DNA of 7,262 nucleotides from assembly GCA_023131935.1 (NCBI GenBank), contig JAGLYY010000225.1, positions 1-7,262 of the forward strand, written 5' to 3'. Within the stretch, counting starts at the first letter, position 1; each line of letters opens with the position of its first letter. The notes beneath the pieces are model-generated. The model saw only the letters and a list, made by a program, of their open reading frames with translations, did no database searches and was not told the origin of the DNA. A program made the translations under genes and the position numbers. Source of the DNA: Spirochaetales bacterium. GTDB lineage: Bacteria > Spirochaetota > Spirochaetia > JAGLYY01. Positions 1 to 6,413 of the stretch are shown here, one piece after another.

Positions 1-101
1 TGATTTTCGAGAGAAAAAAAATCGCAATATCCGCACTTTTTCAGACAGAAGGGGATATGAATATAGAGGGAAACCTGATTCAACGGAGAGAGGTTGATCA
101 T
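1..101 (-). CDS. hemW: HemW-like radical SAM protein (heme chaperone family), N-terminal fragment
   Basis: Only the first 33 codons are in the window; the gene continues past the left edge. The minus strand from ATG at 101 reads MINLSPLNQVSLYIHIPFCL, then KKCGYCDFFSLEN. It contains the radical SAM cluster motif CxxxCxxC (C19, C23, C26), which binds a 4Fe-4S cluster and S-adenosylmethionine. The YIHIPFC...KCxYCDF context is typical of HemW, formerly annotated as oxygen-independent coproporphyrinogen III oxidase-like and now regarded as a heme-trafficking protein. True HemN usually has a longer N-terminal region before this motif, so HemW fits better. The start codon overlaps the upstream signal peptidase stop as ATGA (98-101), and an AAGGA lies 4 bases upstream, which indicates translational coupling. 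Heme binding itself cannot be judged from this fragment. Confidence 0.85.
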   Translation of the reverse strand, partial: MINLSPLNQVSLYIHIPFCLKKCGYCDFFSLEN

Positions 102-856
102 TTGGTCCTTTTATACAATAAAACCTCGGGCCAGATTTTCATAATCACCTTGCCCTTGAAGCTATCAAAGGAAACAGGTCCCCAGAGAAGTGAATCGCTG
201 CTGCTCTGCCGATTGTCACCCAGGAGAAAAAACTGTCCCTCTTTCAATGTGAAGGGTTGGAGGTTCCCTGAGAAGGGATCCTCTTTCTGCCAGCCTTCGG
301 GCAGCTCAAACCCTTCGATAGTGTATTGATGTTCAATGAAAGCAAGCTCGTGGTAATACTTATCGATGCCCTGTGGTTTGATGAAGAGTTGGTATTCTTC
401 CATTTTAATTGTGTCCCCGGGCAACGCGAGGAGACGTTTTATCATAAGCCTGTTTTCCCAGGGATTTTCTTTTACGAGGGTCGCCTTGTTAAAGGTAAAA
501 AAACGGATAAAGGGTTCAAGAATCCTCACATACCAGGGGGGTGGCTTGGACCCGGGGGGGTTGATAAGAACAAGATCTCCTCTCTCGGGAGGATGGATCT
601 GAGGCAGGGAAAGGTCCATTTCCATCATGGACTTCCCATACACCAGGGGGCTTACCAGTACCTTGTCTCCGGGGTCCAAGGCAGGTTCCATGGAAGAGGA
701 GGTTATTTTCAGCGGTACAAGTAAAAAGGTTGTAACGAACATATGCGCAAGAAAGAGTAAAAAGATGAAGAAGCCGGCTTTAAGAAGTTTTCTCCTTAAG
801 GGATGAGGGTCCCTGTAGGAACGGTATCTGTAGCCGCGGTAGCGGGAACCTCTCAT
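98..856 (-). CDS. lepB: Signal peptidase I, shorter tandem paralogue
   Basis: A membrane-bound serine/lysine protease that removes signal peptides from exported proteins on the outer face of the cytoplasmic membrane. From the ATG at 856 (252 aa) there is a basic, Tyr/Arg-rich start (RGSRYRGYRYRSYRD), one membrane segment at about 26-47, then the catalytic box SSSMEPAL with nucleophile S55. The general base K140 lies in IKRLLALPGD, and the late box GDNRQSSSDSLLWG begins near 213. The family usually has GDNRDNSxDS; Gln replaces the first Asp after Arg here. A longer reading begins at TTG 892 (264 aa) and overlaps the preceding gene by 34 bases. I prefer ATG 856, which lies two bases past the TAA of the upstream signal peptidase gene, although its GGAG (870-873) is 13 bases away. 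Its stop overlaps the hemW start. The family call is firm; the start is uncertain. Confidence 0.92.
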   Translation of the reverse strand: MRGSRYRGYRYRSYRDPHPLRRKLLKAGFFIFLLFLAHMFVTTFLLVPLKITSSSMEPALDPGDKVLVSPLVYGKSMMEMDLSLPQIHPPERGDLVLINPPGSKPPPWYVRILEPFIRFFTFNKATLVKENPWENRLMIKRLLALPGDTIKMEEYQLFIKPQGIDKYYHELAFIEHQYTIEGFELPEGWQKEDPFSGNLQPFTLKEGQFFLLGDNRQSSSDSLLWGPVSFDSFKGKVIMKIWPEVLLYKRTK

Positions 857-858
857 TG

Positions 859-1833
859 TTATTGTATAGCTCCAACTCTTCTTACGGGCCAATATTTGAA
901 CATCGCCTTGCCGAGGATTTTTGAAATTTCAACCGGTCCGAAGTATCGGCCATCGCGGCTGTTATCACGATTGTCCCCAAGAGGAAGAATCCAGCCGGGA
1001 GGGATGTACCAGCCCAGGTCTCTTTTCCTCCAATCACTTCCATAGCGCTCTTCAAAGGGACGAATTTCATAGAGGGTGCGGACATGTTCTTTTGTGCTTG
1101 CGTATCCATCCGCATTGGGGGATAAAACGTTCTGTGACAGCTTAAGATCCTCAGGGTCCGGGGTGATTTTCGCTAATGAATAAGCTGAGACCGCGATGCG
1201 CGCCTTTAATCCGGGGTAATCTTCTTTATCGAGATAACGCTGGGCCGGATAGTTATAACCTTTTAAGGCTTTAAACTCCGCTTCCGTCAGCCACCTGTCG
1301 AACCCTTCCGGCCGGATTTCCAGATCACCATATAGGAACCGTATCCTTTCTCCTCCGGAACCGATGGCCCGTTTAATAAGAAAGTGGGCCCGTGGATTAC
1401 CGTGCTCGTCTTTATCGAGATCCACGAAGGAGAGGGTAAGCATATAGAGAACACGCTGAATAATATCAAATACAGGTCCTCTGGAAATATAATCGGGGTT
1501 TTCGAAAATGATAACTTCTGATTGATCAGGAGTTCTGAACCCATTGATCTTGCCGACACCCGGCAAGATTTCCGGACCGAAAATCATCTTGTTTACAAAG
1601 ATTCTGTCCCGAACGAGGAGAGTTTTTTCCATCGATGAAGAGGGAATTTCATAGGCCTGAAAGAGGTATTGATTGATGAGCAGTACAACAGCGGCAGCCC
1701 ACAGGAAAGCTTCAATCCAGTCAATTACGGGATGTTTCCGGTCCTGTTTCCATTTCTTTTTCAGCTTTCGACGTTTCCGCCAGGTAAGGTATTTTTCTGT
1801 TCCACTCTGCAGGTTCTGATATAACTTCTCCAT
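859..1833 (-). CDS. lepB: Signal peptidase I, long form with large insertion
   Basis: A second type I signal peptidase, first gene of the minus-strand operon. From ATG 1833 it has 324 aa: a strongly basic cytoplasmic N-terminus (about 18-34), one membrane segment (about 40-58), then YEIPSSSMEKTL with nucleophile S67. The catalytic lysine is K154 in FLIKRAIGSGGERI, and the conserved late box GDNRDNSRDGRYFG covers 286-299. About 130 residues separate the lysine box from the late box, longer than in the downstream paralogue, so the periplasmic beta domain carries an insertion. An in-frame ATG at 1866 would add 11 residues and has a G-rich stretch upstream, but ATG 1833 has the better Shine-Dalgarno sequence (AGAGGA, 7 bases away). 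Two neighbouring paralogues suggest divided substrates, which is inference. The gene ends TAA immediately before the next gene. Confidence 0.94.
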   Translation of the reverse strand: MEKLYQNLQSGTEKYLTWRKRRKLKKKWKQDRKHPVIDWIEAFLWAAAVVLLINQYLFQAYEIPSSSMEKTLLVRDRIFVNKMIFGPEILPGVGKINGFRTPDQSEVIIFENPDYISRGPVFDIIQRVLYMLTLSFVDLDKDEHGNPRAHFLIKRAIGSGGERIRFLYGDLEIRPEGFDRWLTEAEFKALKGYNYPAQRYLDKEDYPGLKARIAVSAYSLAKITPDPEDLKLSQNVLSPNADGYASTKEHVRTLYEIRPFEERYGSDWRKRDLGWYIPPGWILPLGDNRDNSRDGRYFGPVEISKILGKAMFKYWPVRRVGAIQ

Positions 1834-1838
1834 GAAAA

Positions 1839-1846
1839 CTTCCTCT
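1839..1846 (-). promoter_or_regulatory. Ribosome binding site that favours the lepB start at 1833
   Basis: The minus strand reads AGAGGAAG, with GAGGA ending 7 bases before ATG 1833. This is a closer match to AAGGAGG than the G-run ahead of the alternative ATG at 1866, so it favours the shorter 324-residue protein. Confidence 0.6.
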
Positions 1847-1892
1847 TTCGATTCGCACCCTACCATAGAAGCACCCCCTGTGCAAGCTTACA

Positions 1893-1921
1893 TTGACAAT
1901 GGGAAACCTTAAACTTATACT
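1893..1921 (+). promoter_or_regulatory. Near-consensus sigma-70-type promoter of the PEGA/FGE-like gene and smpB
   Basis: A perfect -35 TTGACA (1893-1898), a 17-base spacer and -10 TATACT (1916-1921, one mismatch to TATAAT) predict transcription starting at about 1928-1929. The first in-frame ATG downstream is at 1932, so the 5' leader would be only 3-4 bases. The -35 box sits inside a short inverted repeat, CATTG-A-CAATG (1891-1901). The promoter lies in the gap separating the divergent lepB operon; I found no convincing promoter for the minus strand. Confidence 0.7.
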
Positions 1922-1931
1922 GTTGTCCGCT

Positions 1932-3416
1932 ATGAAGAAGAATAAGAAACACCTTACAACGATAGAAGATATTGAAAAGGCAGAGGTAAAACTTCCGGTT
2001 ATTCTGGGACTCGAACCGGGGAAATATCTCGCGATATTGTATGCCTTTATTATCCTGCTCCTCCTTTTCCTGCTGCTGCTGTATCCGGGGCTGAAGAACC
2101 GGGGAAGCATGGTTACCTTTGAGACCCAGGTTCCCGGAGCCGCGGTTCTCGTGGATGGAAAACTTATCGGGGCTACCCCTGTTACCGCCTTTGTGGAAAA
2201 AGGTGAAAGAACCATTGAGGTGGTAAAACCTTATTTCAATCAGGTAACAAGTAAGGAGACCATTGGCGGGAGGCTTTTCGGAAGCCTCATTTTTCCACGG
2301 AAAAAGGTTATCTCGACCGATCTTACCCTTCAGGATCCCGCGGGTCTGCTGCAAGACGCCTATTACCAGTTTTCGGAGTGGGCAATGGTTGGAAAATTCA
2401 GGGAAAACTACCAGCCCCAGCCGGTCCTTACCTTAGCTGTTATGGATTTCTATCTTGGCGGAAACGGGGTAGATAAAGCTGAAGCTGAATCTTTTCTTCA
2501 GAACGCGTTAAGAAACATCACACATCCTGCTCTTCTTGAGGACTTCATTTTCGCTTACTATTATCACCAAAAAGACAAATTCCTGGCAAATCAGGATGAA
2601 ATATTGCAGTATAGTATACAACTTGAGAAAGAACTTGAGGGTTTTGCTGATTTAAAGACTACCTTGGAAGGACAAACAAGCTTCCGGGGGCCGGGTATCA
2701 CTGAACACAGCCCGGTCCTTCTGGGCAAATCCGTCATTAACAATCTCCTTTTCAATCACATTTCCGGCGGCACGTTTATTTTCAGGAATATCGATCCGCG
2801 GCTTGCTGAAAAGCCGGCCATTCTTGAGGTTAAAGATCTCTGGGTTCTTGATCGGGAAGTAACCTGCGATGAATTTAACAGGTTCCTTCATGATCATCCT
2901 GAATGGGCCGATACTGACGCGCTTGAGGCAAAGGGACTGGCAACGGAAGAGTACCTGAAATATGGAGGGGGTGATGAACCCAGAGCCTGGGTTTCCTGGT
3001 ATGCTGCCGACGCTTACTGTAAATGGCTGGAAGAGAATCTTCCACCGGCTTTTAGCGGATACACGGTGCGATTACCTTCGGAAGAGGAATGGGAATGGAT
3101 AGCAGGAGATAGCACTTTCGGGATATTCGGTATGCAGCATGCCCTGGCTGTTGGTGACAGGCCGGCAGACAAACTCGGTTTCCATGATCTTGCAGGCAAC
3201 CTCTGGGAATGGAATGAAAACTGGTACCGGGCGGCAGAGCACTTTTTTCCCGCTTACGGAGATTCTACGGAAGATTGGGCCGGCACCGAAAAATCGATTC
3301 GCGGCGGTTCCTGGGCGAATAAAAGGGTAAATATATATCCGGGAATGCGCGCTTCCCAGCCACCGCAGTGGTGCACCCCCTTCATCGGGTTTCGGCCGGT
3401 ACTGGTAAAGGAATAA
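1932..3416 (+). CDS. Membrane-anchored PEGA-domain protein with FGE/SUMF1-like C-terminal domain
   Basis: A 494-residue protein from ATG 1932. Residues 1-31 are charged and probably cytoplasmic, and 32-51 form one very hydrophobic membrane segment rich in Leu and Ile. A PEGA-type beta domain follows (about 60-133; key stretch VPGAAVLVDGKLIGATPV), then a mainly helical linker (about 135-290). The C-terminal domain (about 300-491) is of the formylglycine-generating enzyme fold, with VRLPSEEEWEWI at 379-390, GFHDLAGNLWEW at 416-427, SIRGGSW at 455-461 and a final GFRP. Aligned by eye, the two catalytic cysteine positions after RGGS are N463 and I468; the only cysteines are 312, 363 and 481. It is therefore probably a binding or structural fold rather than a sulfatase activator. 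PEGA domains are thought to act at surfaces, so an envelope role is inferred. TTG 1893 and ATG 1899 are in-frame alternatives but lie within the promoter and lack a Shine-Dalgarno. No gene name is recognised. Confidence 0.85.
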   Translation: MKKNKKHLTTIEDIEKAEVKLPVILGLEPGKYLAILYAFIILLLLFLLLLYPGLKNRGSMVTFETQVPGAAVLVDGKLIGATPVTAFVEKGERTIEVVKPYFNQVTSKETIGGRLFGSLIFPRKKVISTDLTLQDPAGLLQDAYYQFSEWAMVGKFRENYQPQPVLTLAVMDFYLGGNGVDKAEAESFLQNALRNITHPALLEDFIFAYYYHQKDKFLANQDEILQYSIQLEKELEGFADLKTTLEGQTSFRGPGITEHSPVLLGKSVINNLLFNHISGGTFIFRNIDPRLAEKPAILEVKDLWVLDREVTCDEFNRFLHDHPEWADTDALEAKGLATEEYLKYGGGDEPRAWVSWYAADAYCKWLEENLPPAFSGYTVRLPSEEEWEWIAGDSTFGIFGMQHALAVGDRPADKLGFHDLAGNLWEWNENWYRAAEHFFPAYGDSTEDWAGTEKSIRGGSWANKRVNIYPGMRASQPPQWCTPFIGFRPVLVKE

Positions 3417-3421
3417 CCTGA

Positions 3422-3895
3422 GTGGCAGAAGATAAAAAAGACTCAAACAGAAAGGTCCTCGGAACGAACCGGAAAGCCTATCATCATTATTCCGTCGAAG
3501 AGACCCTTGAGTGCGGGATTGAACTCATCGGGACTGAGGTAAAATCGATAAAAAACAGCCGGTTTTCCTTTACCGATGCCTACGCCAGGTTAATACATAG
3601 TGAATTATGGCTAGTGAGTTTTCATGTATCCCCCTGGCCTTTCGAGACTATTCATAACCATGATCCGAACCGGAACCGGCGCCTTCTAGTGCATAAGGAT
3701 GAGATAAAACGGCTCAAACGCAAGGTTGACGAAAAGGGCTTTACCCTTATTCCAATCCGGGTATATCTGAAACGGGGATTGGTGAAAATTGAACTTGGAA
3801 TCTGCCGAGGAAAAAAGAACTACGATAAACGGCACGATATAAAAAAGAGGGATATGAAAATGGATGCCCAGCGGGAAATGAAGAATAGGCTGTAG
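3422..3895 (+). CDS. smpB: SmpB, tmRNA-binding protein
   Basis: SmpB binds tmRNA, places it in the A site of ribosomes stalled on broken mRNA, and mimics a tRNA anticodon arm so that translation switches to the tag template. The 157-residue protein has the family landmarks: NRKA (16-19), ETLECGIELIGTEVKS (27-42), FTDAYAR (50-56), HVSP (68-71), NHDP (79-82) and GKKNYDKR (130-137). The basic C-terminal tail is the part that enters the mRNA channel in characterised SmpB. Length is normal for the family. The start is GTG at 3422 with AAAGGA nine bases upstream, inside the end of the preceding gene. Only five bases separate it from that gene's stop, so the two are probably co-transcribed. The partner RNA ssrA begins 72 bases after the stop. 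Confidence 0.97.
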   Translation: MAEDKKDSNRKVLGTNRKAYHHYSVEETLECGIELIGTEVKSIKNSRFSFTDAYARLIHSELWLVSFHVSPWPFETIHNHDPNRNRRLLVHKDEIKRLKRKVDEKGFTLIPIRVYLKRGLVKIELGICRGKKNYDKRHDIKKRDMKMDAQREMKNRL

Positions 3896-3917
3896 GCTGT
3901 TAGGTGGAAGATGCTGC

Positions 3918-3947
3918 TTGAATAATTTGTTGTTATTGTAGTATATT
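3918..3947 (+). promoter_or_regulatory. Predicted ssrA promoter
   Basis: In the 72-base gap between smpB and ssrA, TTGAAT (3918-3923), an 18-base spacer and TATATT (3942-3947) form a good sigma-70-like promoter. The predicted start near 3954 leaves about 14 bases to be trimmed from the tmRNA 5' end, as expected for RNase P processing. Confidence 0.55.
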
Positions 3948-3967
3948 GATAGTGACTCTTGAATTTG

Positions 3968-4322
3968 GGGGGTGCAAAGGTTTCGACTGGAGGATCGCAC
4001 AGATTCAGGTTGCAGGTGGAGTTGTCAATCTCCTAAAAAATGGCAACCAATGTTAACTGCCAACGACGCAGATTACGCACTGGCAGCGTAAATAACGCAG
4101 CCACGGGTACCCGGGATGCCGTTCTGAAGCCCGGAATACCTGACACAAAACCAGGACTTACCGCTATTTGAGCCTGAGCTTTCAGCGGGACACTAAATCA
4201 GGATAAGGATGATTAAGGTCCGTCTTTTCACCATAATCATTTCGAAAAAACAAGAGGAGACTAAACCTGTAGACGCCGGAACCTTGCCCTTTAGGACGCG
4301 GGTTCGATTCCCGCCACCTCCA
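3968..4322 (+). ncRNA. ssrA: tmRNA (transfer-messenger RNA)
   Basis: One-piece tmRNA of about 355 nt that rescues stalled ribosomes and tags the incomplete protein for proteolysis. The 5' end GGGGGTG (3968-3974) pairs with CACCTCC (4315-4321) as the acceptor stem, with the G3-U pair recognised by alanyl-tRNA synthetase. The GGTTTCGACTGG stretch just inside the 5' end and the T arm GCGGG-TTCGATT-CCCGC are typical. CAGGTT near 4013 can pair with AACCTG at 4264-4269 as part of the long connecting helix. The messenger part encodes ANDADYALAA at 4059-4091. The discriminator A (4322) is followed by an A-run, so the 3' CCA is not encoded and must be added by the CCA-adding enzyme. It lies directly after smpB, a common arrangement. 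The ends are predicted from pairing. Confidence 0.96.
4059..4091 (+). other. tmRNA tag-peptide reading frame
   Basis: GCC AAC GAC GCA GAT TAC, then GCA CTG GCA GCG TAA, gives ANDADYALAA. With the alanine carried by tmRNA itself, the added tag would be AANDADYALAA. It has the ALAA C-terminus read by ClpXP-type proteases. The resume codon GCC follows the stretch GTTAACT. The ending DYALAA resembles tags I recall from Treponema. Confidence 0.88.
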
Positions 4323-4364
4323 AAAAAGACCGATTGGAATTGCCGATCGGTCTTTTTTTATTTA
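4312..4364. repeat. Left copy of ssrA-end direct repeat (possible att site)
   Basis: Covers the 3' acceptor strand of ssrA plus its terminator. It shares the block CACCTCCAAAAA exactly with 7132-7143, then AGACCGAT, CCGATCGGTCTT and TTTTATTTA in the same order and nearly the same spacing. Similarity ends after ATTTA on the right. Confidence 0.6.
4328..4359 (+). terminator. Rho-independent terminator of ssrA, probably bidirectional
   Basis: GACCGATTGG (4328-4337) pairs with CCGATCGGTC (4343-4352) around the loop AATTG, giving a 10-bp stem with one G-U pair, followed by seven T (4353-4359). The A-run at 4322-4327 provides a T-run on the other strand, so the hairpin could also stop recQ transcripts, whose stop codon lies 69 bases away. 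Confidence 0.88.
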
Positions 4365-4427
4365 TCAACGGAATAATCTTAATAAATTACGATTTAAAAC
4401 CAGGCAATTGGCATCTAATATTTCATT

Positions 4428-6218
4428 CTATCGGTGATATCCCATGAAATTGCGAATTGCATCCAGGAACAGGCTTCCATAGGTTTCCAGTTTAACCCTG
4501 CCTATGCCGCTAATCCGGAGAAAGCTCATCTTATTATCAGGCAGCTTTATACACATCTCCCGGAGGGTCTTATCTGAAAAGATCATGTACGGCGGCAGCC
4601 CTTTCTTCCGGGCAATCTCGAGTCTCAGATTTCTCAGGATATTGAAAAGAGCCTCATCACCCTTCTCGTATTCAGCTTCAACTTTCGATTTTCGTGTAGC
4701 ATTCCTCTTCGCAACAGAGAAAGTATCCTTCCCAAACAGAACTCCATTTCCTTTTTCCGTTATCCGCAGTGCTCCGAAGCTCTCTTCATCCCTCAAAATG
4801 CAATCCTTCCCAAGGAGCTCATCGATCATTGCATGCCAGTGTTCTTTGGGCTCATCCTTTCCTACTCCATATGTGGAAAGCTGATCGTGACCGTATTGCC
4901 TGATTCGCTCGGTGTTTGCTCCCCTCACAATGTCGATGATGTAGTTGATTCCGAATCGCTCTCCTGTTCTTTTTATTGCTGAAAGGATCTTCTGGGCATC
5001 CACTGTACCGTCTACCAGCTCAATTTCATCATTACATGAATCACACATCCCGCAATTGCCTGAGAAGTCTTCATCGAAATAGGATAATAGCTGCTTTCTC
5101 CTACAGACACTTGTCTCGGCATAGGAGATCATTCTCGAAAGATTCTTTCGGGCGCGTTCCTGCACCAGCTCATCTTCAATATTTCGGATATGGTACTGTA
5201 TTTTCCCAGCGTCACCTCGACTATAGAGGAGCAGGCAATGAGAAAGTTCACCGTCACGACCTGCACGTCCGGTTTCCTGATAATAGCTTTCAATGCTCTT
5301 TGGCAAATCCCCATGAATAACAAAGCGAATATTTGATTTATCAATGCCCATACCAAAGGCTATTGTTGCGACGATGATATCGATTTCGTCCTTTTTGAAG
5401 AGTTCCTGGTGATGCTTTCGTTCGGGATCGGAGAGCCCGGCATGATAAGGAAGTGAAGATATTCCATGCTCGCTGAGGTAGGAAGAGGTATTCTCCACAG
5501 CTTTGCGTGTTGTTCGATACACAATCCCGGATTTCCCGGGATGTTTCAGCACGAAATCAAGTATCTGCTGATTAACATTCGATTTTCGGGTGATACGGTA
5601 ATACAGTTCTTTACGGTTAAATGAAGCCCTGACCCGTAATGGTGTCTTCAATCTCAGGCGAGTGATGATATCTTCCTGTACTTTCTTTGTTGCAGTAGCG
5701 GTAAATGCGGAAATTGGAACATTCGGGAATTTCTCGCGTAGCCTCGATAGTGACAGGTAATCAGGCCTAAAATCATGTCCCCATTCAGATATGCAGTGAG
5801 CTTCATCGATAGCAAACTGGCTCAGTTCCAATTCCTTTAGTTGATTGAAAAAATCACCCGTAGAAAGCCGTTCCGGGGCAATGTAGAGCAGTTTCAGCCT
5901 GCCATTCTTCAGCTGTGAGAATATATCCGCTGCTTCTTCACGGGATAAAGTACTGTTGATGAACCCTGCCCTGACACCATTCTCATGTGCCGCATCAACC
6001 TGGTCCTTCATAAGCGCAATAAGGGGACTTACTACAACTGTTATTCCCGGAAGCAGTGTTGCAGGAAGCTGATAGCAGAGCGACTTCCCTCCGCCTGTAG
6101 GCATTGCCGCGAAAACATCACAGCCCTGCAGGATTGAGGTTATGATATCTTCCTGGTTGGGCTTGAAATGAGAGAAACCGAAGGTGTTTTGAAGTGTTTT
6201 GCCAAGTTCTATACTCAT
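4428..6218 (-). CDS. recQ: ATP-dependent DNA helicase RecQ
   Basis: A 3'-5' DNA helicase of recombination and fork repair, apparently intact at 596 aa (E. coli RecQ is about 610). Superfamily 2 motifs appear in order: Walker A MPTGGGKS (39-46), SPLIALMKDQV (64-74), DEAH (138-141), SAFTATAT (170-177), VATIAFGMGIDKSNIRFVIH (283-302) and QETGRAGRDG (314-323). Zinc-binding cysteines are C372, C389, C392 and C395. A winged-helix RQC domain follows (about 405-505), then an HRDC domain (about 520-590), so the full RecQ core, RQC and HRDC set is present. The start is ATG 6218 with a modest AGGT six bases upstream. A possible 12-codon leader ORF ends three bases before it. The gene converges on ssrA and diverges from the CPBP protease gene. 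It lies between two ssrA-end repeats, so it may have arrived by transfer, which is inference. Confidence 0.97.
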   Translation of the reverse strand: MSIELGKTLQNTFGFSHFKPNQEDIITSILQGCDVFAAMPTGGGKSLCYQLPATLLPGITVVVSPLIALMKDQVDAAHENGVRAGFINSTLSREEAADIFSQLKNGRLKLLYIAPERLSTGDFFNQLKELELSQFAIDEAHCISEWGHDFRPDYLSLSRLREKFPNVPISAFTATATKKVQEDIITRLRLKTPLRVRASFNRKELYYRITRKSNVNQQILDFVLKHPGKSGIVYRTTRKAVENTSSYLSEHGISSLPYHAGLSDPERKHHQELFKKDEIDIIVATIAFGMGIDKSNIRFVIHGDLPKSIESYYQETGRAGRDGELSHCLLLYSRGDAGKIQYHIRNIEDELVQERARKNLSRMISYAETSVCRRKQLLSYFDEDFSGNCGMCDSCNDEIELVDGTVDAQKILSAIKRTGERFGINYIIDIVRGANTERIRQYGHDQLSTYGVGKDEPKEHWHAMIDELLGKDCILRDEESFGALRITEKGNGVLFGKDTFSVAKRNATRKSKVEAEYEKGDEALFNILRNLRLEIARKKGLPPYMIFSDKTLREMCIKLPDNKMSFLRISGIGRVKLETYGSLFLDAIRNFMGYHR

Positions 6219-6221
6219 TGG

Positions 6222-6260
6222 TTACCTATTAATACAATCCATGTTGTTATTATGCTTCAT
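6222..6260 (-). CDS. Possible 12-codon leader peptide upstream of recQ
   Basis: The minus strand from ATG 6260 reads MKHNNNMDCINR and stops with TAA at 6222-6224, leaving three bases before the recQ start. A strong AAAGGA lies seven bases ahead of its ATG, better than the AGGT ahead of recQ itself, and that AGGT lies inside its last codons and stop. Ribosomes finishing this small ORF could re-initiate at recQ. No attenuator hairpin or run of one codon type beyond three Asn was seen, so chance is possible. Confidence 0.3.
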   Translation of the reverse strand: MKHNNNMDCINR

Positions 6261-6313
6261 TCCTGTATCCTTTGTTTGTAGTATTGAATCTAATAAAATT
6301 ATATCATTAGGAC

Positions 6314-6322
6314 ATTATAGCA
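6314..6322 (-). promoter_or_regulatory. Predicted recQ promoter (extended -10)
   Basis: The minus strand reads TGC followed by TATAAT, a perfect -10 with the TG extension, predicting a start near 6307 and a leader of about 90 bases before recQ. No good -35 is visible at the right spacing (CTGATT at best), which fits the extended -10 class. A second TATAAT lies at 6298-6303. Confidence 0.5.
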
Positions 6323-6327
6323 CTTTC

Positions 6328-6356
6328 TTGCGTTAATCAGGGTATTCAGATAGACT
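6328..6356 (+). promoter_or_regulatory. Weak candidate promoter for the CPBP protease gene
   Basis: TTGCGT (6328-6333), 17 bases, then TAGACT (6351-6356) matches the consensus at 3 and 4 of 6 positions. It would give a leader of about 50 bases. The 195-base gap between recQ and the CPBP gene holds nothing else I could identify beyond the recQ promoter and leader. Confidence 0.25.
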
Positions 6357-6413
6357 CATTATCACGCATTTTCAAAACCGGGGTAGATTATGTTGAATAG
6401 AAGAGGATAAGAA

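Noticed and set aside
326..724. Plus-strand ORF of 132 codons
   Set aside because: Lies antisense within the second signal peptidase gene, whose catalytic motifs are clear; its own sequence shows no recognisable domain.
857..892. TTG start at 892 for the shorter signal peptidase
   Set aside because: Needs a rare start codon and a 34-base overlap with a weak ribosome site; ATG 856 directly follows the upstream stop. It cannot be fully excluded.
1893..1931. N-terminal extension of the PEGA/FGE-like protein from TTG 1893 or ATG 1899
   Set aside because: These codons fall inside the -35 to -10 promoter region and have no ribosome site.
1721..2354. Minus-strand ORFs of 164 codons across the lepB-PEGA junction
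   Set aside because: They overlap the true lepB start and the PEGA coding region in other frames and have low-complexity Ser/Arg/Phe composition.
3072..3446. Minus-strand ORF of 124 codons
   Set aside because: Antisense to the conserved FGE-like domain and the smpB start, with no family resemblance.
4365..4427. Possible small gene between the ssrA terminator and recQ
   Set aside because: AT-rich spacer without an ORF, hairpin or ribosome site of note.
4504..4884. Plus-strand ORF of 126 codons
   Set aside because: Antisense shadow of the RecQ RQC/HRDC region; Ser- and Phe-rich with no motif.
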